46,024 nucleotides of DNA, taken from NCBI GenBank assembly GCA_013288745.1, contig JABDBG010000010.1, positions 1 to 46,024 of the forward strand, given 5' to 3'. This DNA is from Bacteroidota bacterium (lineage in GTDB: Bacteria > Bacteroidota > Bacteroidia > Chitinophagales > Chitinophagaceae). The notes under the pieces were generated by a model. It did not search any database and was not told where the DNA came from. It worked only from the letters and a program-made list of their open reading frames with translations. This document shows positions 24,625-34,355 of this stretch, one piece after another. The position numbers and the translations under genes are program-made. Each line of letters starts with the position of its first letter. Positions within the stretch are counted from its first letter, which is position 1.

Positions 24625-25707
24625 TTATGCGGGAGTTGTTTTTATAATCGATTGCCATAATAGATCAGCTGTTTTATCGTCACTATATTGCAATGCCTGC
24701 TTTATTCCTTTTGCAATGAGTTCATTGCGTTTCTTCTCATCTTTAAAAAGCAACATCATTTTATCAGCGATGGCTTCATAATTATTTGTGTTAGTATATA
24801 CAACCGAATTTTCGCAAATTTCTTTGATCACTTCCATATCATTTGCAATAACCGGCACTTCACAGTGCATCGCAGCAATTATGTTTTCAGGAAAAACTTC
24901 ATACAATGATGGCGAAACAAATGCATAGGCTGATGCCAGGATCTTTGTTTGTTCTTCTATCGGAAGATCGATCAATAATTTTACCTCTTCCCTATATTTA
25001 TATGTTTGTAGGCTCTCTTGAAACTCACTACTAGTAAGGTTATTGGTCATCACGATCAATTGCATATTGCTCTTTTGTCTTTTTTTGAAAAAAGAAAATG
25101 CTTTTAATAGATTGATCAGATTTTTATCGGGGCCGATCTCGCCCGCATATAAAAAATATTCTTTCCCTTCCGTATATTTTTGTTTGGTTTTTTCTTTTTC
25201 TTCGAAAGAAACAGGGGCGTATCTTTTATCAATGCTTTGATAGATCACCTCGATCTTTTCTTCAGCTAACTTATAGCGGTTAACAATTTCTTTTTTCAAA
25301 AAATTAGAAATCGTCATTATTCTTTTGGCTTTTTGCAAAAATTGCCGCGCGGCTCTTTTATGAACAGGCAGGTTATTGATCAATAAAAGCTGTGGAATTT
25401 CGCTGCGCAAAGAACAAACTTCACCAAGACTTATCAGCAAGTCAATCTGTTTCTTTTTTACGATCTTTTCAAGCTTTCTATCAAACCGGAATTTTCGGAA
25501 AAATATATTTTTTGGTCTCGGATCTATCCTGATAATGCTGGTATTTTTTATATTTGCCGCCGAATTTTTAAAACCGTCATCAGTAATAAAAACGAAACTA
25601 TATCCTGGCTGTTTTATTGCGATCGTATTAAAATAACTGATGATCAAATTATCAGTCTGTTTAGCTTCGTCTGTTATTGCTCCGCAAAGGTTTATTCCGA
25701 CTATCAT
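24625..25707 (-). CDS. Glycosyltransferase, GT4-like (GT-B fold)
   Basis: A 360-residue GT-B glycosyltransferase. The C-terminal Glyco_trans_1 domain starts with FLYAGEIGPDKNLINLLKAF (~190) and has the nucleotide-sugar site SPSLYEVFPENIIAAMHCEVPVIA with the E-x7-E pattern of GT4 enzymes. The N-terminal half is a Rossmann-like acceptor domain with IISLGEV and a basic linker. It probably transfers a sugar from an NDP donor in polysaccharide or glycan synthesis; donor and acceptor are not evident. It stands alone rather than in a polysaccharide cluster. Its promoter box ends only 5 bases before the ATG. Confidence 0.85.
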   Translation of the reverse strand: MIVGINLCGAITDEAKQTDNLIISYFNTIAIKQPGYSFVFITDDGFKNSAANIKNTSIIRIDPRPKNIFFRKFRFDRKLEKIVKKKQIDLLISLGEVCSLRSEIPQLLLINNLPVHKRAARQFLQKAKRIMTISNFLKKEIVNRYKLAEEKIEVIYQSIDKRYAPVSFEEKEKTKQKYTEGKEYFLYAGEIGPDKNLINLLKAFSFFKKRQKSNMQLIVMTNNLTSSEFQESLQTYKYREEVKLLIDLPIEEQTKILASAYAFVSPSLYEVFPENIIAAMHCEVPVIANDMEVIKEICENSVVYTNTNNYEAIADKMMLLFKDEKKRNELIAKGIKQALQYSDDKTADLLWQSIIKTTPA

Positions 25708-25712
25708 TTTGA

Positions 25713-25720
25713 CAAAAATA
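25713..25720 (-). promoter_or_regulatory. -7 promoter element directly before the glycosyltransferase start
   Basis: TATTTTTG on the minus strand ends 5 bases before the ATG (25707), which implies a leaderless or near-leaderless mRNA. It is divergent from the efflux-operon promoter at 25783-25790. Confidence 0.45.
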
Positions 25721-25782
25721 ATACTAAAATCGCTTAACAGAATAATAACATAAGTTAATGCCAGCTTAACTTTTACTAAAGA

Positions 25783-25790
25783 TAACTTTG
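25783..25790 (+). promoter_or_regulatory. -7 promoter element of the metal-efflux operon
   Basis: TAACTTTG matches TAnnTTTG and lies 27 bases before the ATG at 25818. It would drive the TolC-like gene, the adaptor and the RND pump. No metal-regulator dyad was recognised next to it. Confidence 0.55.
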
Positions 25791-25817
25791 CACTCCATTT
25801 TAAACAACAACTTGCTA

Positions 25818-27092
25818 ATGTATAGACCTTTAATAACCATTCTTCTCTTTGCTACTTTAGCTACTACGAGTGTATCTGCGCAGGAAACAGCAGATACTGC
25901 CAGCATGACTTTGCCTGCCGCAGAAAAAGTGTTCTTAGACAATAATTTATTGTTATTGGCACAAAAATATAATGTGAGCGCACAAAAAGCACTTGTGTAT
26001 CAGGCTAAATTAATACCTAATCCAAACTTCAGCATTTCGCACGGATTATATTCAGGAACACTGAATCAGTTTTTCCCTACAGGCGCCAACGATGAAACGG
26101 CAGCCCAATTATCACAATTAATTTTATTGGGCCGTAAGCGCAACAAACAAATAAAAATTGCGCAGGCAAATGCAGATTTAACAGAGTACCAGTTTTTTGA
26201 TCTTTTAAGAACATTAAAATTTACACTCAGAAGCGACTTTTTCAATATCTATTATTTACAACAATCTGCTAAGGCTTATGATAAAGAGATTGTTTCTTTG
26301 CAACAGGTTGTAACGGCATTCAACGAATTAAGCGGCAAAGGCTATATCGCGGAAAAAGAAGTGATCCGTATTAAAGCACAGTTATACAGTTTACAAACAG
26401 AATACAGTACGCTTCAAAATCAGATCAATGATGTACAAAGTGAAATGAAATTGTTGTTGCAATTAAAATCGAATAAATATATCGATCCTGTTATTGACTC
26501 TGCTGCTATCGCACAACTCGATCCAAGTAAATATCCTTTACCGACTTTACTTGATTCTGCTTACAAAAACCGTACGGATCTATTGATCGCGAAAACGAAT
26601 GCCAATATCAATCAGTTGAATTACAGTTATCAGAAAGCATTGGCAATTCCTGATCTAACATTATCCGCCAGTTATGATGAGCAGGGAAGTTATTTAACCA
26701 ATTATGTTGGCATCGGTGCAGCTATCGATCTTCCTTTCTTTAACAGGAACCAGGGTAATATCAGATCAGCCAAGGCCATGGCGGATTACAGCCAGGCTCA
26801 ACAAAAAAATATAGAAGCGACTGTTGATGAGAACGTAGCAAGAGCTTTACAAAAGGCTTTTGAGCAGGATAAATTATACAAAAATATTGACCCTAAATTT
26901 TCAAACGATTTTGATAACCTGATGCAACAGGTGTTGATCAACTATGAAAAAAGAAATATCGGCTTGCTGGATTTTTTAGATTTTTTAGATTCTTACAAAC
27001 AAAATGTTTTGCAGATCAATTCTGTAAAATTCAACAGGGTTAGCTCTTTCGAAAATATAAATTATCATACCGGAACAAATTTTTTTAATTAA
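25818..27092 (+). CDS. TolC/CusC-type outer-membrane efflux protein
   Basis: A 424-residue outer-membrane factor with a signal peptide ending TTSVSAQ (~residue 25). Two OEP repeats rich in long helices follow; a typical segment is LIPNPNFSISHGLYSG, and the second repeat has AIDLPFFNRNQGNIRSAKA, where the glycine-asparagine turn is characteristic. It forms the outer-membrane exit duct for the RND pump coded downstream. The ATG at 25818 gives a proper signal sequence; the TTG at 25788 lies within the promoter box. It is the first gene of a three-gene efflux operon. Confidence 0.9.
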   Translation: MYRPLITILLFATLATTSVSAQETADTASMTLPAAEKVFLDNNLLLLAQKYNVSAQKALVYQAKLIPNPNFSISHGLYSGTLNQFFPTGANDETAAQLSQLILLGRKRNKQIKIAQANADLTEYQFFDLLRTLKFTLRSDFFNIYYLQQSAKAYDKEIVSLQQVVTAFNELSGKGYIAEKEVIRIKAQLYSLQTEYSTLQNQINDVQSEMKLLLQLKSNKYIDPVIDSAAIAQLDPSKYPLPTLLDSAYKNRTDLLIAKTNANINQLNYSYQKALAIPDLTLSASYDEQGSYLTNYVGIGAAIDLPFFNRNQGNIRSAKAMADYSQAQQKNIEATVDENVARALQKAFEQDKLYKNIDPKFSNDFDNLMQQVLINYEKRNIGLLDFLDFLDSYKQNVLQINSVKFNRVSSFENINYHTGTNFFN

Positions 27093-27112
27093 CACCTAAT
27101 CATTCGATCATT

Positions 27113-28222
27113 ATGCGACACCTTCTAAGAGTAAGTTGCTTTAGCAGTTTTATCATTTTATTAACCGGCAGTATTTATTTGCAGAGTTGCAGCGCTGATG
27201 TAAAAAAGGCAGACGATGAAAAAGCAAAATATGTTATTTCAGATTCACTGTTTAAAATATTAAAAATTGATACCGTTAACCAATGTCAGTTAGTAAATGC
27301 GATCACGCTTACCGGTCAGGTTGACTATAACCAGGATAATGAAGTAAAGATCTTTCCGATGATCAGCGGTAATGTGCAAAATGTAAAAGTGGCATTGGGC
27401 GATTATGTAAAACAAGGGCAGGTGCTTGGTGTTATCACGAGTAGCGAAATGGCCGGTTACAGTAAAGACCTTTCAACTGCTGAAGCAAATGTTCAGGTAA
27501 CTAAAAAGAATTTAGAAGCTACGCAGGAAATGGCAAAGAGTGGTTTATCATCTCAGTTAGATGTATTGGCTGCACAGACTGCTTATGACCAGGCGCAATC
27601 TGAATTGAACAGATCGAACCGTGTTATTAATGTGAATGGCGGAAGTAAAGATGGCGAGTATATCATTAAAGCGCCTATCAGCGGTTTTGTTGTTGATAAA
27701 TCTATCACCAATAATATGACGATAAGATCTGATAACGCTACTGGTCTTTTCACAATTTCCGATCTTAAAAATGTTTGGGTATGGGCCAATGTGTATGAAT
27801 CTGATATTGATAAAGTTCATATGGGCGATGATGTTGTTATTACTACACTTTCCTATCCCGGTAAAATTTTTAAAGGGAAAGTTGATAAAGTGATGAATGT
27901 ATTGGATCCCACAAATAAAGTAATGAAGATCCGTGTGGTGTTACCAAACGAAGACTATGCATTAAAACCTCAAATGTTCGCGAGCGTTACCGTAACAAGT
28001 AAAGTAAACAGCGATGCTATTTGTGTAGCATCAAGCGCCGTGATCTTTGATAACAGTCAAAATTATGTTTTGCTATTTAAGAGCGATTCTGATGTGCAGA
28101 TAAAGCCTGTACAGATCATTAACGCGATAGGTGACAGAACATATATTTCATCGGGTGTTTTACCGGGCGATAAATTGATCGCATCACAAGCATTACAGAT
28201 CTATGGCGCACTGAATAATTAA
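27113..28222 (+). CDS. RND efflux periplasmic adaptor (CusB/CzcB-like membrane fusion protein), lipoprotein
   Basis: A 369-residue adaptor. A lipobox LQSC places the lipidated cysteine at residue 26. The lipoyl/barrel-sandwich halves surround a short helical hairpin (VQVTKKNLEATQEMAKSGLSSQLDVLAAQ), followed by the IKAPISGFVVDKSI strand and a beta-barrel with VWVWANVYESDI, typical of HlyD_D23/CusB proteins. It links the inner-membrane pump to the outer-membrane duct. There is no obvious histidine- or methionine-rich metal-binding tail, so the metal cannot be named. It begins 20 bases after the TolC-like gene. Confidence 0.9.
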   Translation: MRHLLRVSCFSSFIILLTGSIYLQSCSADVKKADDEKAKYVISDSLFKILKIDTVNQCQLVNAITLTGQVDYNQDNEVKIFPMISGNVQNVKVALGDYVKQGQVLGVITSSEMAGYSKDLSTAEANVQVTKKNLEATQEMAKSGLSSQLDVLAAQTAYDQAQSELNRSNRVINVNGGSKDGEYIIKAPISGFVVDKSITNNMTIRSDNATGLFTISDLKNVWVWANVYESDIDKVHMGDDVVITTLSYPGKIFKGKVDKVMNVLDPTNKVMKIRVVLPNEDYALKPQMFASVTVTSKVNSDAICVASSAVIFDNSQNYVLLFKSDSDVQIKPVQIINAIGDRTYISSGVLPGDKLIASQALQIYGALNN

Positions 28223-28328
28223 TAATTGATAATTAAGAATTAATAATGTTTTCAATTCATAGCATTATTCCAAAATAATAATACTTCAAATTCCCCCTTT
28301 AGGGGGCGAGGGGTTTAAATAAAAAAAG
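28223..28328. repeat. Intergenic word repeats and a C5/G5 hairpin upstream of the RND pump gene
   Basis: Variant words TAATAATTGATAATTAAGAA are followed by a perfect inverted repeat CCCCCT-TT-AGGGGG (28293-28306) and GGGGTTTAAAT. The hairpin is not followed by a clean T-run, so it may influence mRNA stability or pump translation rather than terminate. Such C5/G5 words occur between genes in many Bacteroidota genomes. Confidence 0.5.
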
Positions 28329-31300
28329 ATGAAGAAGATCATAGGAGGCGTAATTGCTTTTTCGCTGAAGAATAAATATTTTATATTCTTCGCTACGCTA
28401 TTGCTTTTTATTGCCGGTATTATTACATTTAAAAATATGCCTATCGAGGCTTTTCCGGATGTAACGAATACCGAGATAAGCATCATTACACAATGGCCGG
28501 GCAGGAGCGCTGAAGAAGTAGAAAAATTTGTTACTATACCTATCGAGATAGCGATGAACCCGGTGCAGAAAAAAACAAGTCTGCGTTCAACAAGTATTTT
28601 CGGCCTGTCGTATGTAAAATTAATTTTTGATGATGGTGTTACTGATAACGAAGCGCGCCAGCAAGTAAATAATTTGTTAGCCAATGCCAACTTACCGGAT
28701 GGTGCATCTTTATCGGTGCAGCCACCCACCGGGCCAACAGGTGAAATTTACCGTTACTCTTTAAGAAGCAAAATCCGTGATGCAAGAGAATTAAAAACGA
28801 TGCAGGATTGGGTGATCGACCGCCAACTACGCGCAGTACCGGGTGTAGCCGATGTAGAAAGCTTTGGTGGCATGACGAAGACCTACGAGATCCGCGTTGA
28901 TCCGGGTAAGTTGACAAATATTGGCATTACGCCTTTGGATGTTTATTCCGCCGTAACAAAAAGCAATATCAATATTGGTGGTGATGTGATCAATAAAAAT
29001 AACCAGGCTTATGTTGTGCGTGGTATTGGTTTATTAAATGATATTAATGAGATCAAAAATATTATTGTTACCAATATCAATGGCATTCCTGTTTTAGTAA
29101 AAGATGTGGCAGATGTTGAGATCTCTAATTTGCCAAGATTGGGTTTGGTAGGAAGATCGGATGCGCTTATTGATTCTGCAACAAAAACAAGAACAGTTAC
29201 TGATGAGCCCGATGTTGTTGAAGCGATCGTTGTAATGCGTAAAGGAGAAAACCCTACAAAAGTTATTCAGGCAGTAAAAGATAGAGTAGCAAAACTAAAC
29301 GCAGAGGTTTTGCCTGCAGATACTAAAATAGTTCCTTATTATAATCGTGAGGACCTGATCAATTTTGCAACACATACTGTAATGCATAATTTGGTTGAAG
29401 GTATTTTGTTCGTTACATTAATTGTATCGCTGTTCATGTTCAATTGGCGCACTACCGTAATTGTTTCTATTATCATTCCTTTGTCTTTGTTATTTGCATT
29501 TATTTGTTTGCATTTAATGGGTATGTCTGCCAATTTATTATCCTTAGGTGCTGTGGATTTTGGTATCATCATCGATGGTGCTGTGGTAATGGTGGAGGGG
29601 CTGTTTGTTGTGTTAGACAGACAAGCGATCGATCTCGGAATGGACGTGTTTAACAAGCGCGCCAAAATGGGATTGATAAAAAAACACGGTGCCGAATTAG
29701 GAAAAGCGATCTTCTTTGCAAAATTAATCATCATCACCGGCTTATTACCAATCTTCGCTTTCCAAAAAGTAGAAGGAAAAATGTTTTCGCCCTTGGCATA
29801 CACTTTAGGATTTGCCTTATTAGGTGCGTTGATCACAACATTGACTTTAGTACCTGTATTAGTAAATGTTCTTTTAAGAAAAAATGTAAAAGAAAAACAC
29901 AACCCCGTTGTTCATTTCTTAACGGCCTTTATCATGAAGGGATTTAAGTTCACGTATTTTCATAAAAAGAGAACCTTGATCACCGCAGCTGTTATTATTG
30001 TTGCAGGAATATATTCTTTCAAGTTTATTGGTACAGAATTTTTGCCCGAGTTAGATGAAGGATCAATTTGGTTACGCGTGCAAATGCCTTATAGTATTTC
30101 TTTAGATAAGTCTGTACAGGTTTCTAAACAGGTACGTGCTTCTTTAATGGATTTTCCGCAAGTAAAAAATGTAGTATCGCAAACAGGAAGGCCTGATGAT
30201 GGAACTGATGTGGCAGGTTTTTATAATAATGAGTTTGATGTAGTGTTATATCCTGAAGACGATTGGAACCCACACATGACAAAAGATGAATTGATAGACA
30301 CCATGAACAAAAAGTTATCTGTTATTCCCGGGGCAGACCTCAATTTCTCTCAACCTATTTCTGATAATATTGAAGAAGCTGTCTCTGGTGTTAAAGGCTC
30401 CATCTGTGTTAAGATATATGGCGATTCATTGGATTACATGGAGAATAAAGCCAACGATGTTTACAACGTTTTGAAAACTGTTGATGGTATTTCTGATCTT
30501 GGTGTGATAAAAAATATTGGGCAGCCGGAATTGAATATTGATCTTGACCAGGGCAAGATGGCATTGTACGGTGTTGCTACCGCAGATGCTAATGCTGTAA
30601 TTGAAATGGCGATAGGAGGCAAAGCTGCTAGTACTTTATATGAAGGGATGAGGAAATTTGATATCCGTATTCGCTTTCCGGAGCAATACCGTGGTACGGT
30701 TGATGATATTGGCAATCTAATGGTGCCAACACAAAGTGGTTCAAAAGTTCCTGTAAAAGAGTTGGCAAATATTTCCATGATAACAGGACCATGCCTGATT
30801 TTCCGTGATGATAACGTACGTTACTCTGCCGTTAAGTTTTCCGTTCGTGGCCGCGATATGGGAAGTGCCATCGCTGAAGCGCAGAAAAAAGTAAAAGCTG
30901 TTGTTGATATGAAGCCGGGTTACAGTATGGTTTGGCAGGGAGATTTTGAAAACGCGCAACGTGCTACAAAAAGACTGGAACAAGTTGTGCCGATCAGTTT
31001 GTTATTGATCTTTTTATTACTCTTCGTAATGTTTGGTAACCTTACTGATGCCGGGCTTGTTTTCCTAAACGTTCCTTTTGCGATCGTAGGAGGTATTTTA
31101 GCCTTGCATATTACCGGTACTAATTTTAGTATCTCTGCGGGTATTGGTTTCATCGCGTTGTTTGGTATTTGTATTTTAAGTGGCGTGTTATTAATAACTG
31201 CTTTCAAACAGAATTTAGAATTGATACGACGAGAGCCTTATCCTTTATACACTTCGATCAAGCTAGGCGTTAATTCTCTTATACGACCTATTATGATGAC

Positions 31301-31508
31301 GGCTTTAATGGCAGCCTTAGGCTTATTGCCTGCTGCTATTTCACACGGTATTGGCTCTGAAAGCTCAAGGCCTTTAGCAAGAGTTGTAATTGGTGGCATT
31401 CTTTGCGCCATGTTCTTCTCTTTATGGATATTTCCATTATTATTTGCATGGGTATACAGAAAGGTTGATAGAAAACACCAGGATAGAATTGGTGGTGAAC
31501 ATAAATAA
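28329..31508 (+). CDS. CusA/CzcA-family heavy-metal efflux RND transporter
   Basis: A 1059-residue RND pump. It has the HME-RND N-terminus (IEAFPDVTNTEISIITQWPGRSAEEVE), 12 predicted membrane helices and two large periplasmic loops. The proton-relay acids sit in TM4 near residue 408 in VDFGIIIDGAVVMVEG, the signature of heavy-metal RND pumps. It exports divalent (Zn/Co/Ni/Cd) or monovalent (Cu/Ag) metals by proton antiport; the sequence read by eye does not decide which. It starts 106 bases after the adaptor gene, behind a repeat hairpin, and is followed by a strong terminator. The protein appears intact. Confidence 0.92.
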   Translation: MKKIIGGVIAFSLKNKYFIFFATLLLFIAGIITFKNMPIEAFPDVTNTEISIITQWPGRSAEEVEKFVTIPIEIAMNPVQKKTSLRSTSIFGLSYVKLIFDDGVTDNEARQQVNNLLANANLPDGASLSVQPPTGPTGEIYRYSLRSKIRDARELKTMQDWVIDRQLRAVPGVADVESFGGMTKTYEIRVDPGKLTNIGITPLDVYSAVTKSNINIGGDVINKNNQAYVVRGIGLLNDINEIKNIIVTNINGIPVLVKDVADVEISNLPRLGLVGRSDALIDSATKTRTVTDEPDVVEAIVVMRKGENPTKVIQAVKDRVAKLNAEVLPADTKIVPYYNREDLINFATHTVMHNLVEGILFVTLIVSLFMFNWRTTVIVSIIIPLSLLFAFICLHLMGMSANLLSLGAVDFGIIIDGAVVMVEGLFVVLDRQAIDLGMDVFNKRAKMGLIKKHGAELGKAIFFAKLIIITGLLPIFAFQKVEGKMFSPLAYTLGFALLGALITTLTLVPVLVNVLLRKNVKEKHNPVVHFLTAFIMKGFKFTYFHKKRTLITAAVIIVAGIYSFKFIGTEFLPELDEGSIWLRVQMPYSISLDKSVQVSKQVRASLMDFPQVKNVVSQTGRPDDGTDVAGFYNNEFDVVLYPEDDWNPHMTKDELIDTMNKKLSVIPGADLNFSQPISDNIEEAVSGVKGSICVKIYGDSLDYMENKANDVYNVLKTVDGISDLGVIKNIGQPELNIDLDQGKMALYGVATADANAVIEMAIGGKAASTLYEGMRKFDIRIRFPEQYRGTVDDIGNLMVPTQSGSKVPVKELANISMITGPCLIFRDDNVRYSAVKFSVRGRDMGSAIAEAQKKVKAVVDMKPGYSMVWQGDFENAQRATKRLEQVVPISLLLIFLLLFVMFGNLTDAGLVFLNVPFAIVGGILALHITGTNFSISAGIGFIALFGICILSGVLLITAFKQNLELIRREPYPLYTSIKLGVNSLIRPIMMTALMAALGLLPAAISHGIGSESSRPLARVVIGGILCAMFFSLWIFPLLFAWVYRKVDRKHQDRIGGEHK

Positions 31509-31530
31509 CTAATTAAAAATTAAAAACATG

Positions 31531-31562
31531 ATCCACGCTACAAGGCGTGGATTTGTTTTTAT
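31531..31562 (+). terminator. Intrinsic terminator of the metal-efflux operon
   Basis: ATCCACGC-TACAAG-GCGTGGAT forms a perfect 8-base-pair stem, followed by TTGTTTTTAT. It lies 23 bases after the pump stop codon. Confidence 0.85.
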
Positions 31563-31590
31563 AGATTCTCCTTTTAAAAAATGTTTTAAA

Positions 31591-31598
31591 TATATTTG
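31591..31598 (+). promoter_or_regulatory. -7 promoter element of the DUF2279 gene
   Basis: TATATTTG matches TAnnTTTG, 34 bases before the ATG at 31633 and just after the efflux-operon terminator. Confidence 0.5.
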
Positions 31599-31632
31599 AT
31601 CTTTATATACTCCTCATCGTTTAATAACCTGC

Positions 31633-32586
31633 ATGTCGTCATTTTTTGAAAAATATTATTTTAAAATTAAAGTGGTTATTTGCTGTGGATTGATTTTTAT
31701 TTTTTGTGTATCAAGCTTAACGGTAATTGCGCAAAAAGATTTTTTCGAATCTTCTCCTTCATATAATTCATCTCGCGTTGTGGGTGTTACCATCGGTGAA
31801 ACGGTAGCAACAGCTATTGTAAGTGTTGGCTTAAATTATTTATGGTACAAAAAATTTCCGCATAGCCGGTTTCATTTTATCAATGATAATGATGAATGGC
31901 TGCAAATGGATAAATTCGGGCATGCAACAAGTGCTTATAACTTGGCCGCTTTGCAAAGCGGTCTATTGAACTGGGGTGGCATAAAACCGGGTGAAGCTGC
32001 TGCGATAGGAACACTTACTTCTTTAGGTTTAATGACGATAATAGAATTAATGGATGGTCATTCGGCCGAATGGGGGTTTTCAAAAGGAGATATGTTAGCA
32101 AATATGGCCGGTTGCCTTTTGTTTGAAGGACAACAATTAATGTGGGGGCAACAACGTATGGGTTTAAAATATTCTTACCACGGTTCCATCTTCGCAAAGT
32201 ACCATCCGGAAGAATTAGGCGATAATTTACCGCAACGAATGCTGAAAGATTATAACGGACAAACTTATTGGTTCTCTGTAAATATTGGCTCTTTTTTACC
32301 CGGCAATACAGATTTTCCTAAATGGTTAAACGTTACTGCCGGTTATGGCGCCGAAGGAATGGTAAGTGCAGTAAAAAATCCAATAAAAGTAGATGGAAAA
32401 GAAATTCCTGATTTCGAGCGTTACCGTCAATTTTATTTTTCTTTTGATACTGATCTGTACCGTATCGATAATGCATCGCCTTTTGCAAAAACGGTTCTCA
32501 CTTTAAACCGTACTTTTAAAATGCCTGCGCCAACACTAGAGTGGAACAAAAAGGACAAGTTGAAATTTCATGCACTATATTATTAA
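31633..32586 (+). CDS. DUF2279 (YfiM-like) membrane-associated protein
   Basis: A 317-residue protein with an N-terminal hydrophobic helix (~13-35; signal anchor or signal peptide). The DUF2279 core is visible as MDKFGHATSAY, then TSLGLMTIIELMDGHSAEWGFSKGDMLANMAG, which contains two more short hydrophobic stretches. The family is found in proteobacterial lipoproteins (YfiM) and Bacteroidota membrane proteins; its function is unknown. The conserved H, E, D and W residues of the core could form a site, but that is speculation. The C-terminal ~100 residues look beta-rich. It is monocistronic and convergent with the histidine kinase gene. Confidence 0.75.
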   Translation: MSSFFEKYYFKIKVVICCGLIFIFCVSSLTVIAQKDFFESSPSYNSSRVVGVTIGETVATAIVSVGLNYLWYKKFPHSRFHFINDNDEWLQMDKFGHATSAYNLAALQSGLLNWGGIKPGEAAAIGTLTSLGLMTIIELMDGHSAEWGFSKGDMLANMAGCLLFEGQQLMWGQQRMGLKYSYHGSIFAKYHPEELGDNLPQRMLKDYNGQTYWFSVNIGSFLPGNTDFPKWLNVTAGYGAEGMVSAVKNPIKVDGKEIPDFERYRQFYFSFDTDLYRIDNASPFAKTVLTLNRTFKMPAPTLEWNKKDKLKFHALYY

Positions 32587-32645
32587 GCATGATGCTGAAA
32601 GTGATGCTAAACGTGATATTTACTTTTTGGTTTTCCCTTTTGACT
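32587..32645. repeat. Imperfect 12-base tandem repeat between convergent genes
   Basis: GATGCTGAAAGT-GATGCTAAACGT-GAT directly after the DUF2279 stop codon, then a pyrimidine-rich TTTACTTTTTGGTTTTCCC stretch. No hairpin terminator is visible between the two stop codons. Confidence 0.45.
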
Positions 32646-34343
32646 TTAGGAGTTATCGAATGTGAAACCGAATGTACTTCCGCCGCCGATAAAACTATTT
32701 ACCCAGATATGTCCGCCCTGCGCCTCTATAAATTCTTTTGAAATCGCTAAACCTAGACCTGTTCCCGTCTGTTCATTTGTGCCCGGCACTTTAAAATATC
32801 GGTCGAATATTTTTGGCAGGTATTTTTCCGCAATTCCTTTGCCCTGGTCCTGCACTGTAAATTTCGTCTGATCATTCTCAGTAAAAACATTTACATTAAT
32901 AAGAGATGAATCGGTAGAATATTTAATAGCATTGGTTAAAAAATTGATCAATACCCAGGTTGTTTTTTCCGCATCAACATGAATGATCGGTAAATGATCG
33001 CTGATATGAATTTTTATATCGATATTTTTTTGTTGAGCTTGAAATTTAACAGCCAATATAGCTTCGTCAACAATTAACGTTGGGTTTGTTGTTTGTAATT
33101 TTAATTGGATATTTCCTGTTTCTACCTGCGCCATGTTTAATAGTTCACCGGTGATTTTTAATAATCTGTCTGCATCTTCCCTGATACTTGTGATCAATTC
33201 ATTTTGTTCACCATTCAAATTTCCCGTGCGTTCATCTGTCAATAATTTGGCACTCATTTTAATTGAAGAGATCGGTGTTTTTAATTCATGCGAAACGGTG
33301 GCAATGAAATTTGTTTTCGCTTCATTCAATTCATGAAAAGGAGTGATGTTACGTAATACAATAACTTTCCCGATGATCGCATTATTTTCTGGATTTTTTA
33401 CATTCAATATATCTTTATTAAAGTAGCTTTCTTTATTATCTGCATATATTTTCAATTCTTTTTTATTGTTCTCTTCAGAAAGCAGGGTTCTCATCAGGTC
33501 ATTTTTCAATGCTATATCCGGCGCATATTTTCCGATGATCTCTGTTTCTTTTAATCCCAGTAATTTTTCAGCCACTTTATTCAAAAACAAAATATTTCGT
33601 TTGTTATCCAACCCAATAATACCATCTTTCATTTGATTGATGATCGTTTCAATACGGCTTTTTTCAAATTTGATTTCGGCAAGATTGCTGTTTTCATACT
33701 CATCCAGTTTTTCCGCCATGCTGTTGAACGATGCTGCCAGATCACCAAACTCGTCATCCTGGTCCAAGTAAATTCTTTTATTATAATTTTTATCCGCGAT
33801 CGCTGCAATACCTTCTGATAATACACGTATAGGATTTGAGATAATACTCGGAAAATTTACCACCAATGTAAAAGCGATCAAAGTAAGTACGGCAAAAATT
33901 ATGGTCAGGATAAAATTGGCGTCCTCAGCCGTATTGTGTGCACTATTGTTTTTTCTAAGAATAGCATTTTCATTCAAACTATTAATGATCTGAATGGATT
34001 GGCGTATTTGAGGATATTTTGACGAATCGAATGGATTCGCTTTCAGTTCATTGAAATTTTTTCTAAGGTCTGCAGTTGCTTCTTTTTCTCCTTGTTCGGT
34101 AATGTTATTCTCTTGTTTATTGAGATTGTCTTCGAATGCCTTGTAAGCTTGTGTGTTTTGCGGTAATTGATCCAGCTCTTTCAACATATTTCCACAAAAC
34201 ATTAATGTTTCAAAGTTGTTCTTTAATATCCTGTCTTCATTAGTACTCAGTTTATTGATATAAAAAATACTCAACACACAAAAAGTGAGTATCACTAAAA
34301 ATAAAAAACCTAATGCCAATGATAATTTTGTTTTTAATCTCAT
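32646..34343 (-). CDS. HAMP-PAS sensor histidine kinase at the end of the kdp operon
   Basis: A 565-residue membrane kinase. TM1 is ~7-29, a helical periplasmic sensor ~30-143, TM2 ~144-165, HAMP ~166-220, PAS ~235-335, HisKA with the phosphorylated H352 (ATVSHELKTPIS), and HATPase_c with NFLTNAIKYS, DQGKGIAEKYLPKIFDRYF and TGLGLAIS. It follows the soluble KdpD gene by 12 bases, so it is the last gene of kdpFABC-kdpD. Its sensor is unlike the DUF4118 four-helix region of E. coli KdpD, so this is a different kinase rather than a split-off C-terminus. Its partner is probably the NtrC-type regulator at 43112-44455; that pairing is inferred. Confidence 0.9.
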   Translation of the reverse strand: MRLKTKLSLALGFLFLVILTFCVLSIFYINKLSTNEDRILKNNFETLMFCGNMLKELDQLPQNTQAYKAFEDNLNKQENNITEQGEKEATADLRKNFNELKANPFDSSKYPQIRQSIQIINSLNENAILRKNNSAHNTAEDANFILTIIFAVLTLIAFTLVVNFPSIISNPIRVLSEGIAAIADKNYNKRIYLDQDDEFGDLAASFNSMAEKLDEYENSNLAEIKFEKSRIETIINQMKDGIIGLDNKRNILFLNKVAEKLLGLKETEIIGKYAPDIALKNDLMRTLLSEENNKKELKIYADNKESYFNKDILNVKNPENNAIIGKVIVLRNITPFHELNEAKTNFIATVSHELKTPISSIKMSAKLLTDERTGNLNGEQNELITSIREDADRLLKITGELLNMAQVETGNIQLKLQTTNPTLIVDEAILAVKFQAQQKNIDIKIHISDHLPIIHVDAEKTTWVLINFLTNAIKYSTDSSLINVNVFTENDQTKFTVQDQGKGIAEKYLPKIFDRYFKVPGTNEQTGTGLGLAISKEFIEAQGGHIWVNSFIGGGSTFGFTFDNS

Positions 34344-34355
34344 AACCGTTCTTTT

